Source of the DNA: Gracilaria domingensis
Lineage: Eukaryota; Rhodophyta; Florideophyceae; Gracilariales; Gracilariaceae
Assembly: GCA_022539475.1 (NCBI GenBank)
Contig: VCMS01000179.1
Coordinates: 1-64,000, forward strand
DNA length: 64,000 nt
Direction: 5' to 3'
The position numbers and the translations under genes were made by a program. Shown in pieces: positions 52,726-62,667 of the stretch. Below the pieces are notes generated by a model. The model made no database searches. It had not been told where the DNA came from and saw only the letters and a list, made by a program, of their open reading frames with translations. How positions within the stretch are numbered: the first letter of the stretch is position 1; every line of letters begins with the position of its first letter.

Positions 52726-53844
52726 ATGAAGCCAACTCGTGTTCGAAAGCGTACGCAAAGCGTGACTCCTCGCACTCGGCGGAGCACTCGATTATTGCAA
52801 GGTGGAATGCGGGTTTCTCTGCAGATGGATATTGAGAATGAAGGAAAGGTGATAGTGGAGTAAGCGTTTTTGCATGGAATTGGAAGTGTTCTACGCCGCG
52901 AGTTGCTCGGGAAGCAATTGGACCCAGGTCTTGTGATGGTTCATAATATTCTCATCATTCGAAGCGGTCAGACGTTCTACCCTTACCGGGCGGAGGGCCT
53001 GGATCTTCCACAATATATCCAGGATCTCCGGACGGCCGCTCCTTGGGATGGGAAAATGATGGAACCGGTGGCAGCCAGCATTCCGGCGTCCAAGCGAGGA
53101 ACGGTGAGCGCTATGAGTGAGGTGATGACGCCGACAAGCCACACGGAGCCAATTCGAAGTTCATCAACACCGAGAGGTAGCGCATCAGTAGCACCTCCAC
53201 GGGCAGGTCCGTCGTCTGTTACGAAGCGGTCTATGAAGACGAGAGCATCCCCAGCTACGAAGCGGACAGGTCAAACAAAGTCTACCTCCGTTACGAAGCC
53301 CACTGCGTCGAAAAGGGCTTCTCCTGCGATGAATCAAACCGTCGACACAAGGGGATCTTCTGCGTCGAAACAGACGGTTCAGCAGGGGACGGCTATGCAA
53401 GAGGAGGAAGATGAGATCATAAAAGGTCCCCTTCCAGACGCGGATGCGCAATCCGCACAAGGAGCTGGTCCATCTGTACCCCAAACTGCACCAGAAACTG
53501 CGGAGCAGCAGGACGATGACGTTGTGCTTCTGTCCGCAAGAATGGCACGTTCAAGTGTTTCTGGCGAGCGGTCTGGAACACAAGGGAAACCTACTCGGAG
53601 CAAGACGTACAGACGAATTCGTCAGAAGGTACCAAAGGTGAACCTCAATTCCAATTTCGTGTACAACAAACTGTGGCAGTGGAGAGAAGAAGTGGATTCT
53701 GCTATTGGAGACCTGTTGCAGAAGATAGATGCGTTTGTTATCTATCCCGGCGATAAAAGTTGCGAAATTGTGGATAACTTCCGGTTTTCACTTCGACAGT
53801 CCATTGTACGCGAAGTTAGGGAACAGGTCATTTCGATAAAGTAA
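52726..53844 (+). pseudogene. N-terminal half of the ParB-like gene, element 2
   Basis: It starts MKPTRVRKRTQS at 52,726. A TAA appears at about 52,861, then the frame is open 52,870-53,844 ('HGIGSVLRRELLGKQLDPGLVMVHNIL..' and a long K/S/T/P-rich linker with repeated 'SVTKR' and 'SPATKR' steps). At about 53,647 it is fused by deletion to a HAD gene fragment ('NFVYNKLWQW'), then to part of HAD copy 2 read antisense. The ParB-fold motifs are deleted. It is useful because it shows the uninterrupted frame of the region that is full of indels in element 1. Confidence 0.7.
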
Positions 53845-53903
53845 CTTTTATGTTTAACTATCTCTAAAAGGTTTACAACACCGAAAAGGCATGTTTTCTA
53901 ACC

Positions 53904-54806
53904 TCAAAGCTGGGGGAATGGGGAGGGGGATAACTTTTCCTTAACAACGTTGACGTAGTTTGTATGAAAAGGAGCGGGGTCACCCCCTACAATGTTTCTT
54001 TCTTGGCGGGAAAAGTCGTAAAAGTACGCGTTCCTCAACTGAAAGTCGGAGAAAGAAGTAGGGAAGCCAACGAGAGTTTTCCCATATGCAAGAAGTCGCC
54101 CAACGGTCTCTTCCAGGTTGAAAGTAGTACCTGTCTTAAGCGAAACTATCTTCAACAGCTCTTTCATTATTGTGAGCACAACCGTACTGCACTCCGTAGC
54201 GACTACGTCCATAGGAATGAAACCTCTTGAGGCCCCGACGATGTTGAACGATGATAGCCACACGAGCTTCTCATAATAGCTTACGAGAAATGTATCTTCG
54301 TCGACAACCCCGCAAGTGAGACCCATAGACCTAAACCTGTCTGCAACGTTGGAGGCCCACTTTCCTGTTACAACAGTGAGACCATCCGGACTTTGAGGAG
54401 TGACACCATCCTGCGGAGCTGCGTTTCTTGAGGGGACACCAACGTATAAGACAACTTTTGAACATTTGTCCACACCGAGCTTCGAAAACAATGGTATGAT
54501 GTCTCCATTCTGGAAGAAAACGAGATTCTCTCTGAGCGAATAAGGTCAAGCCTGAATTACGGTCTCCAGGGTGTTCGTTCTTCCACAAACTAGTATCGGT
54601 ACATCAGAAAGATGAGAGGTAGCAGCCATGCTGCAGAATTCGAGTGCGGAAATGACCGTATCTTCTTCGTTCGCCAGCATGGTACCTATACGCCCCCTTC
54701 CAACAATAACGGCCCGAGTCCTTCGGGCGGGAGATGAGGCCTGAGGGACGTCAGAGTATCTGGGACTCGGAGGCGGAGTGGGAGGCATGTCGGACTGGGA
54801 GTTCAT
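53904..54806 (-). pseudogene. Ketopantoate-reductase-like gene with premature stop (element 2)
   Basis: This is nearly identical to 32,003-32,905. A TGA at about 54,546-54,548 replaces the TGC of the 'QACPYSL' stretch; otherwise the frame is the same length and phase. See the element 1 copy for domains. Confidence 0.7.
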
Positions 54807-55208
54807 TGCAAGTGTTTGATTGTTTTTGTGTGACGATAGAAATGGAAGATGGGGCGGAGAACTGCTGGGGTAAAGAGTGATACTTAAGTACAAACGGTTC
54901 GGAAGCGCAGAACGGGAACATGGTTCACTTTGTGAAAGTGAGCGAAATGTATGATATGTGATTGTACTGAATGAATGATAGGGCTTGTATGAGACGACAG
55001 GCCACAAAGTGTGATGATGTTTTATGAAAGGTAGGTGGAAGAGTAGAAAGTGTGCAATGAATGAAACTGATTTCGAACCTGAGTTGTAAAGTAGTTGTAA
55101 AGTACGAGTTACGGGGAGCTTGAATACAGGATGAAAGGAGCCATTTTGGCTTCATAAATGACGTGAACGGGTTCTATAGCTTCACTTGGATTGCCATAAT
55201 TAAAAGGA

Positions 55209-55524
55209 TGGAGTTGGATTGCGCCCGAATACGTCTATAAAGGTCGTAGAAGCACTTATGAACGAAGGAGTTGTAGACATGTTATTGTTGATGACGGTGG
55301 AGCCAGGGTTTGCAGGACAGGCGTTTATGGAGGGTGTTCTTGACAAGGTGCGACATGCAAGGGAGTTGTACCCAAGAATAGGGATACAGGTGGATGGGGG
55401 TATTGGACTGAGTACTTTGAAAGGAGTAGTGAAGGCCGGTGCAAACATTTCAGTTGCAGGATCTGCCATCTTTGGCTCGAGTAACCCAGCTCATGTCATA
55501 GCTGGTTTTCGAAAGGTTGGTTAG
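55209..55524 (+). pseudogene. RPE: Ribulose-phosphate 3-epimerase C-terminal fragment (element 2)
   Basis: This is the same fragment as in element 1. Its frame is open and it carries several replacements, including PGFGGQ to PGFAGQ in the phosphate/substrate loop. The N-terminal half is again missing, so truncation happened before the two copies separated. Confidence 0.75.
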
Positions 55525-56161
55525 AGATAGTAGCATAAATTTATTGTTTATTACATTGTTACCTTTACGTGTTATCACGACTACATTCTCCGTCTCCATT
55601 GGAGATGTATTTCTCTTGTATTACAACCGGGAAAGGATGTGAGAGAACATAAATATATCCCCAGTGGACGCTGAGAGGGAGGATGAACTACTCTACGTGC
55701 TATCATTGTTACCCATCCGGTGTCGAGTGGTGACATATTCTCTTTTTGTCAAAACCCACACAGGATGTGACGGAAGAAGATGCCCCCAGTCGAGACAGAG
55801 GGTCAGCTACTCTAAGTACAATCACTAGTCCCTAGCTTGCCTCCACTGGCAATATCTTCCTGTTTTGCTATAACTATCGAGTGAGGCTATGGTGGAAGAG
55901 AAAAATATCGCCGGTCGAGGCGAGGTGGGTGGGGATTATGTGAGCGCGAAAGAGGAGACAGAGAGGTGGCGCTTAAATAGTGGAAGGTGCGGGGGTGTAC
56001 AGTAGATGTTTTGCCGGGAAATGGGATGAGGGAAACAGGGACAATCATGGTGCTGGATATAGCCCGTGTGGTTGGACAGTGGGGGTGGACAGCACAGTTT
56101 AGCTCGATTGCACTGTATCGCAGCGGAAACTTCGATCCAACTACTACTTCTTTTTCTGAAG

Positions 56162-57091
56162 ATGTCGAACGGATACGTGAAGGATGAGGAGCTGTTGGCG
56201 CTGTTGGAGGGGGAGGAGGTACCGCAGACGCCGTCACCAAAGCGGGAAGAGGACGTGATTACCGCGGCTGGTCGGATGTCGCAGAAGAAGGAAGTGGCCG
56301 ATGAAGGAAAGAAGTGTGAGGCGAGGAGAGGGGATGGTGATGAGGTGGAGAAGGGGGTAGAATTGGAGGTGGAGGGGGTCGCAATGGAGAGAAGGGGTGC
56401 GGTGCATCTGAGTCAGTTAGAGGTTGGAGACCAGATAGAGAGTGGGGGCGGAGAGGGTGACAGGGAGATGCGGTTTGTGGGGGAGATGAAGGCGAGGGTG
56501 GGGATGTTGGGGTTGGTGATGAAGGAGCAACTGGACGATGGAATTGTGGAGATTGTAACGGAAATGGGCGGTGTGGTGCTGAGTGGGGGTGGTAGTGGTG
56601 TTTCGGTTGAGGCGATTTCGAGCCTGCGGAATTCGTTGTCGGTATTGGGAGTGGAGATGAGAAATCATGTGTATGGGATAGTGGAGTGTGCGGGAAGGGA
56701 GGTTGGAGAGTTGCGGGAGGAGAATAGGGTTCTGAACGAGAGGTTGGACGTGCTGGAGAAGGAGGTGAAGGAGCTGGGCAAGAGGCAAAGATTGGTCGAA
56801 GAGGAGACGGTGAAAGGAGGTGTGGAGGGAAAGACGGAGAAGGGAAGTGTGGGAAGGGTGGCGGTGCAGAAGGGGTCTCCTGTGACACCGAAGACAAAGG
56901 GTGGTGGGGTTGGGGATGGGAAGAGCCGTCTGAAGAAGAGGCGTAAGGAGATGAAGAAGGTGGTGGAGGAGGTGCCGCGGGAGGGAGTGGGAGCTCCGGT
57001 GGTGACTGGGTTTAGGAGTGCGGCGGAGGTAGCGCGGACTGCGAAGGGGATTCTGAGGGGACAGGAGGAGAGAAGGATGGGAGGGATTTGA
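56162..57091 (+). CDS. Acidic coiled-coil element protein (element 2)
   Basis: An intact frame of 309 residues differs at few positions from 34,257-35,186 and has the same coiled coil and basic C-terminus. Its openness in a deleted, non-autonomous copy could mean recent origin or selection. Confidence 0.65.
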   Translation: MSNGYVKDEELLALLEGEEVPQTPSPKREEDVITAAGRMSQKKEVADEGKKCEARRGDGDEVEKGVELEVEGVAMERRGAVHLSQLEVGDQIESGGGEGDREMRFVGEMKARVGMLGLVMKEQLDDGIVEIVTEMGGVVLSGGGSGVSVEAISSLRNSLSVLGVEMRNHVYGIVECAGREVGELREENRVLNERLDVLEKEVKELGKRQRLVEEETVKGGVEGKTEKGSVGRVAVQKGSPVTPKTKGGGVGDGKSRLKKRRKEMKKVVEEVPREGVGAPVVTGFRSAAEVARTAKGILRGQEERRMGGI

Positions 57092-57529
57092 AGCCGTTTT
57101 GGGGCGAGGCGGGTATACGAGAAGGGGGAGAGTTGTGCACCTGACTTCTACAAAATGAACGCGTGATGGGCGAGAAATGGGTAAATAGCGGGGGTGGTGT
57201 GGACTGGGAAGAAGTGATGGGATGATTGAGGTGGGATGAGTTGCGATTGGCATTGCAACATGGGAGAAAATGGAAACGCAAACTAGCACGAGTGCAGTTT
57301 TGAGAGAGGGTCGCGGAAAAGAGTGAATGGGACCATGCGGCGAAGTAGAACCTCTACAAAAACTAGGGGACCCAAAAACTAAACTGCGCGAGATGGAATT
57401 TAATATTCCAAAATTTCTTGATTTTTTGAGTGCCAGCCTCTGCTACCCCCTCGCGCGCCCCAAATAGACCCAAAACTAGCTTAGTTTCCAAAGCGAACAG
57501 ACTATATTCCACTTTGCAGAACACAGACG

Positions 57530-57974
57530 TTCCACTGAACAGACACCAACCACTTCGTTCAGAAGTGGGTGAGCTTCTATGGCCTTTTTTTCAATCCTAT
57601 CAGGGAACGAAGTGTGAACAAGATATATCATGGCATTACTAACGAAAAATGAGAGCTTTCGATGTAAACATTTATGCTTTTGCTTTACATGCACTCCATC
57701 AAACTAGTTTACGATTTCGGCTTAGTAACGAATGAGGAACAGTCTGAACAATCGTAGCTTCATGGAAAACAAGTTGCCCTTAGCCTATTTTTCCGAGGTG
57801 CTCTGTATGAACGAATCAAAGTCGCCGTTCTTTGGTAATCAGGAAGATACTATACGGCTCTGAGACCTGTAATTATCATCGTTTCTAACGTTACTATCAT
57901 TTTCGTCTTTCTTGTGTGCAAGATATTGGTACGGGGTCTAACATGAAGATGGCTATGTACGAATCGTGTTTTAT
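57530..57974. other. Unassigned flank of element 2
   Basis: I see no gene or repeat in this AT-rich stretch. Confidence 0.3.
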
Positions 57975-58412
57975 TCATCTCACTCGGGAAATGAGTAGTT
58001 GAAACTCATACGAGTAGAGTTGAACCAAGTGTACGTGAACAAAGTAGAGATGGAAAAACCTGCAAAAACACATTCTCCGGTCATGGAAGGCAAGCATGCA
58101 GGAGCACTTAACAGGACTCTCGTCTACATGATGGGTATCTCGTTTACTACTAGTGGTCAGAAGACTTTTCAACCGTTCGAACTGCTTGCAACCGTTTCGG
58201 AATTTGCTTACCCTTCGTTCTCGAAGCGTTGGTATCTCCATCGTCTTTTTACGTTGCTTGGAGTCCTTCTTATCTCCTATCCCCAGACCTTTCAGCACGT
58301 TTTCTCTCTTCTTACAAGGGTTGACAGCGGTACCCTTCTGCTCATCCCTGTTGCCCAGAGTACCAGATCTGGACAGACTCGCGGGTTTGAACAGCTCGTC
58401 GTTCACAGCCAT
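57975..58412 (-). CDS. Basic ORF, unrecognised
   Basis: This is a minus-strand frame of 145 residues. The N-terminal 90 are Lys/Arg-rich ('KKDSKQRKKTMEIPTLRERRVSKFRNG'), and the C-terminal part is cysteine/histidine- and phenylalanine-rich, possibly non-coding flank. It lies downstream of, and in the same direction as, 58,566-59,544. It could be the tail of that gene. Confidence 0.3.
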   Translation of the reverse strand: MAVNDELFKPASLSRSGTLGNRDEQKGTAVNPCKKRENVLKGLGIGDKKDSKQRKKTMEIPTLRERRVSKFRNGCKQFERLKSLLTTSSKRDTHHVDESPVKCSCMLAFHDRRMCFCRFFHLYFVHVHLVQLYSYEFQLLISRVR

Positions 58413-58565
58413 AATCTTTCTTTTCTTGTGCTGCTTCAGTTTGCAACTCGAAACTCGTTTGTTCTTGACATATGAATAAGGTGCTTGAGATGCTCTGCAC
58501 TGCTTGATCGGCTCAATACCGCGCTGATCTTCTGTATCTTTATGCTCAGATTGGACATAATCTAT

Positions 58566-59544
58566 TTAATCTGAAATGCTTACTACATTTCGTATAGAGT
58601 CTTCGCTCGATGACGTGCCCATATTCTTTTCCGCAGCAATCGTGTCATACTCGTTTACCTCTCTTTGTACATCATTTTCGGAAATCGTGTTTGATCTATA
58701 TGGCGCCACTGAAACCCGTTTTGTATAGGAAACTTTCCTTTGCTTCTTCTCCTTCTTCATTGGGACCAAACCTCTCTTCTTACATTGTCTCCGACTCAAC
58801 GCCACTGATGATTCGCAAGAGACTGAGAAACTGCCACATACTTTGGATGTCAGCGTTCCGTCTTGACCATTGATAACATTGCCAAACGGCTCAATTGTAC
58901 TACTCCGCTGGGCCCCATCTTTCCAATCAGATCTTTGGGCAGAAGAGTATTGCAACGAAATTTCGTCAGCGGGCTTTAAACTCTTATACTTGATGGACTT
59001 CTTCTGCTTTCCAGCCCTCATTTTCTCTGCTTTGATCTTGTTCAAATCCATTTTCCTAATTTCTTCGCGTGATCTTTGCAATACGAGGCCCATTGAAGCG
59101 GCCTTCTTCTCTCTCTTTCTGAGTCGTTTAGCCTTCTTGTCTGCCTTACGATTAATTAGCTTTGCTTTGATGGCCTCATGGGCACTCCAAAGATTTTTTT
59201 GTCGCAGCTACATGCTCGAAGTTACGAGCTACCTCGGTCATTATGAGCCGCAGCTCCGTCTGAAACTCAAATCTTCTTTTAGAAAATTTTGATTCCATCT
59301 CTTGGAGAGTAAGCCGGCGATAGTACTGGTGAAACGAGCTTGATGCTTCGAATTCACCTCCAACGAATTTCATAATCAGTCTCGAGTACGGCTTTGTAGT
59401 GCATGGTAAGGGATGCAACTTCTCATCAACCTCGGACACCGCAGAGTTATAGCTCTTCATTGCGAGCTCCAAATTTTGAGGCACATACAACTTTACATGG
59501 ATGGGGATGTTTCTGGGATGGAAAAGAACGCCTTTCTTCATCAC
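58566..59544 (-). pseudogene. Divergent partner ORF of the Tnp2-type element, frameshifted
   Basis: Two minus-strand frames belong together. 59,544-59,176 encodes a globular start ('MMKKGVLFHPRNIPIHVKLYVPQNLELAMKSYN') ending in a coiled-coil-like helix. The protein then continues in a second frame ('AHEAIKAKLINRKADKKAKRLRKREKK') into 59,093-58,566. The shift occurs near a run of seven A (minus strand GACAAAAAAATC, about 59,198), typical of a homopolymer slip. The middle is extremely Lys/Arg-rich, suggesting nucleic-acid binding. No family is recognised. It starts about 300 bp from the divergent Tnp2-type gene, the usual arrangement for a two-gene transposon. Confidence 0.45.
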
Positions 59545-59842
59545 ACCGTAGACGTTTCAGCAGAAGCGATATGGGATAACTAAGTAGCAACTTCAGAAGG
59601 CAGCATGTGAAATCGGAGTTTGAAGTTGGTGAAGCAGATACGGAAGATGCGTCAGGCTGGGATAAAAAGAAAACTGCGCACGAAATACAGTGAAGTCTTC
59701 CCCATTTCGTTTCATCTTCCAGAGAAGTTCAAATAATTATGTACTGTTCAATGAACGCGGAGAGCACGCATTCGATATCTGAGGGACGACTAATAACGGC
59801 CCCACTTCTATCACTACAAGATAAGGTCTAAACTTCAGGATT

Positions 59843-62667
59843 TTGCTTCTGATTGAATTTATGGGAGATTATCGGTGCTCGCCTGTTAGTAGATGTCCCT
59901 GTTTCCCACGAAGGGTGATCAGCTGCTTGACTGCCTTTAGACATTATAGAGAAGCCCTCAAACTCGAGAAACGTCTTTATATAAAACTGCCACAAATAAT
60001 CCCGCCTCCGACGGAGCTACAAAATGAACTTAGCAGTACATCAACGGAAGGTTCGACATCGAAAGAGGCAACTCCGAAACAATCTTGCATCCCGATTGTC
60101 GGTAGAGCATCCAACTCATCTGGTTGCCATGATGGAAACAGACAGGATCAAAACATTTTTGGAACCTCTTATTCCTATGAGCGTGCAAACACTGCCAAAT
60201 TAGGTGCTGCGAGCTCATTCGAAACCGGTGAGTACTCATATAAACCCGCATTCATTGCTGAATCTGATCATCACCCAATTGCTCATGACATATCTGATCC
60301 AAGAGGAGTTCCGTGTAACAATGACAAGGAAAACCTTCACTTTGAGTCGGATACTCCGCATTATACAGGACGAAACACAGAAAGCAGACCTATCGCTGGT
60401 GCAGTCAAACGAGAGCCAGCAGCGTTTGAGGCTGTTTGGAGATGATAGTGGCGAAACTGAAGCTTTTGACTTAAATCTCATTCGACCGTCTGACGAAGCA
60501 GAATTTAATACATCGTGTAGTGAAGAGAACTGTTCAGCTTTTGCATTTCACGATTTCATGAGAGATCACGGCTTCATCATATCTTTCGCCCTCAAACATG
60601 GTCAGGTAACCACTGAGATAATGAAAGACCTCCTATCGGAACGGGATGCCACTTACCGATCTTGGGTTGGAGTTCGGAAGGCCCTTTTTCGTGAGTCAAA
60701 ACTTCCCTATCAACTCTTTCCATATTGCTCCAAAGGCCATATGTTGCTAGTGTTCCAAGAACTCGAGAGCATAGAGTGCTGCACGCATCAGAGTTGTAGC
60801 CCAACATCAGCTCCATTCTCCCTGTTCGGCTACATATCTTTAGAGGGGCGTCTCCGAGCAAGATTTGGGAGCAAAATCATCGGTTCTTCTCTATATGAAT
60901 ACTATTGGTCGTCTGCGACAGTGCTATTCTGAGAATGACGAACAAAGATACTTTGACTTCATGTCAGGGAGTATATTTCACAGTGTCGTACAGCGCCTTG
61001 GTGGGATCCAAAAAGTCAAGAATGACATCTTTCTCGAGCTCTCTACGGATGAAGTTAACGCATTCAAGAAGAAGGAGCACAGCAATTGTCCAATTATTCT
61101 AATGATTTTGAACACAGATACTTCTGAAAGGTTTAAGGTGAATAGTATGCTTCCGGTATCAATAATTCCGGGCCCACGTGCTCCGACTATTCTCAATTTG
61201 TTTCTTACTTCTCTGCTTCATGAAGTAAAGAAACTTCGTTCAGGTATCAATGTTAAAAATGTGGGACGATAAAACTCGTAGAGTTCGAATTTATCTCATA
61301 TACGTAATGCGTGATCTTGGGAAGAAACTCACAAATCTCAACGGTTACAATGCCCTCGTTCCTTGTCGGTTTCGTCTTATCAAAGGCTACTATGTTCTAG
61401 GTAAAAGCTATTTTTACTATCCATTTTATGTGAAGGAAGCGCAACGAACTAGGACGACTACTCGGAAATTGTGGAATCCAAACAATCTGCAACTTCGTAC
61501 CCCAGAAGGCTTCAAGAATTCTATTCATCATCTTCAGGAATGCGAGAATTCCTTTATAGCGGCAGAAATGTCGAACAAATGCGAAGAAATTGGATTCAAA
61601 ACTCCACGCATTTGTGCCCTTGCGAACGCGATGTAGTTTCTTGAACCATTCCACGGATTCTGCATTGAGTTAATGCACCTTTTGTTCTAAGATATTGCTC
61701 CTGACGTCTTAGCTATTTGGTGTGGTGACTGTGACCAGTTTGAGTAATTAACTTCTCTCCAACCGAGGCTTGTACAAGCTGAAGCTTGTACACGATTGCA
61801 AAAGGCCGGAAAGCTTTTCAATGACAGAATCAGAAGACCGCGAGATCTAAAGAGACGAAATAGATGGAAAGCTCCTGAATGAAAGGCGTTCATGATGGAT
61901 CTTAGCCTGGGCGTCTTGGATGGAATTCTCCCTGCAAATCTCCTTTCTGGATGGAGCTATTTTGTTCAGCTGTGCTGTTTTCTCTCAGAATGGGAGTTGC
62001 TTGAATCAGATGTATGCGAAATTGGTTCCCTTCCCAAATGCTTCTATACTCCTTTCGTGACCACATACTACAAAGGTATTCCGGAGCGCATTCATCTCTG
62101 AAATCATGTGTACCATCTGCTTCTGCATCTCTAGTAGTCAGTTAGGTGCTGTGGACCACTCTTATATTTTCTCAATGGTCTGTTAAAAATTTTGTGGGTA
62201 CTCATAAGCGTAAGTTTAATTCTATCTGTAGATTCGGTGAGTCTGTTCTAGAGGAGATCAAGTTTCTGGATTCAGTCAAGATGTACTCTGTACTGAACAA
62301 CATTTACTTGCCCTTACAAGATGAAGAAATTCTACGAAACCGGACCTCGGTAGTTCAGAGCAGTTCCAAGCCATCATTAGAAGGATATAGCTTTCGACAC
62401 CCGAGAAGAGTTCGTACAGTTCTGGATATCTCGGATGCAGTCGGGCGCGATTCTAACGTGCTCCTCAAGATTTACTTCTCTCGTGCGTCTCTATCTGAGC
62501 AGACCTCGGCACCTCCGGAAGAGAGGCAACTGGTAACTTTGGGCATATGGAAGATGAAAAAGCAGACGACAGTTACTAAACCACTTATTTCTCTCCCTTT
62601 TTTAAACAAGAGGAACAAAGCACAAGGGCGTCATGCTATGTTGTGGGCAAGTATCACGGGAGTTCCG
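59843..62667 (+). pseudogene. Second Tnp2-type (CACTA superfamily) transposase, decayed
   Basis: Plus-strand frames shift several times, but the order is that of Tnp2/Transposase_21. The N-terminal linker runs 59,843-60,445. 'AFHDFMRDHGFIISFALKHGQVTTEIMKDLL' lies near 60,540-60,625. 'CPIILMILNTDTSERFKVNSMLPVSIIPGPRAPTILNLFLTSLLHEVKKLRSG' lies near 61,090-61,247, with 'VRIYLIYVMRDLGKKLTNLNGY' next. 'FHGFCIELMHLLF' lies near 61,650, where the family has D..H, then 'RRPRDLKRRNRWKAPE*KAF' and 'LDGILPANLLSGWSYFVQLCCFL' to 62,100. A C-terminal block is open to 62,667, where element 3 interrupts it. It is clearly different from the element 1 transposase. Confidence 0.7.

Larger units (their letters stand above)
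46805..57529 (+). mobile_element. Element 2: 10.7 kb internally deleted copy of element 1
   Basis: Ends match element 1 exactly: CGTCTGTCTCTTGCA at 46,805 and TGCAGAACACAGACG ending at 57,529. Relative to element 1 it lacks 17,775-23,754, about 26,167-30,048, about 30,175-30,891 and about 30,940-31,920. It also has one fewer 373-bp repeat and a shorter palindrome region. These differences account for its full length. The coiled-coil, SET, methyltransferase and dioxygenase genes are gone; the transposase lacks its C-terminus. It is non-autonomous. The flanks show only a TT/TT identity, too short to call a target duplication. Confidence 0.9.

Noticed and set aside
46805-57529. Target-site duplications for elements 1 and 2
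   Set aside because: Flanks share at most two bases (TT for element 2) and none for element 1; too weak to report as duplications.
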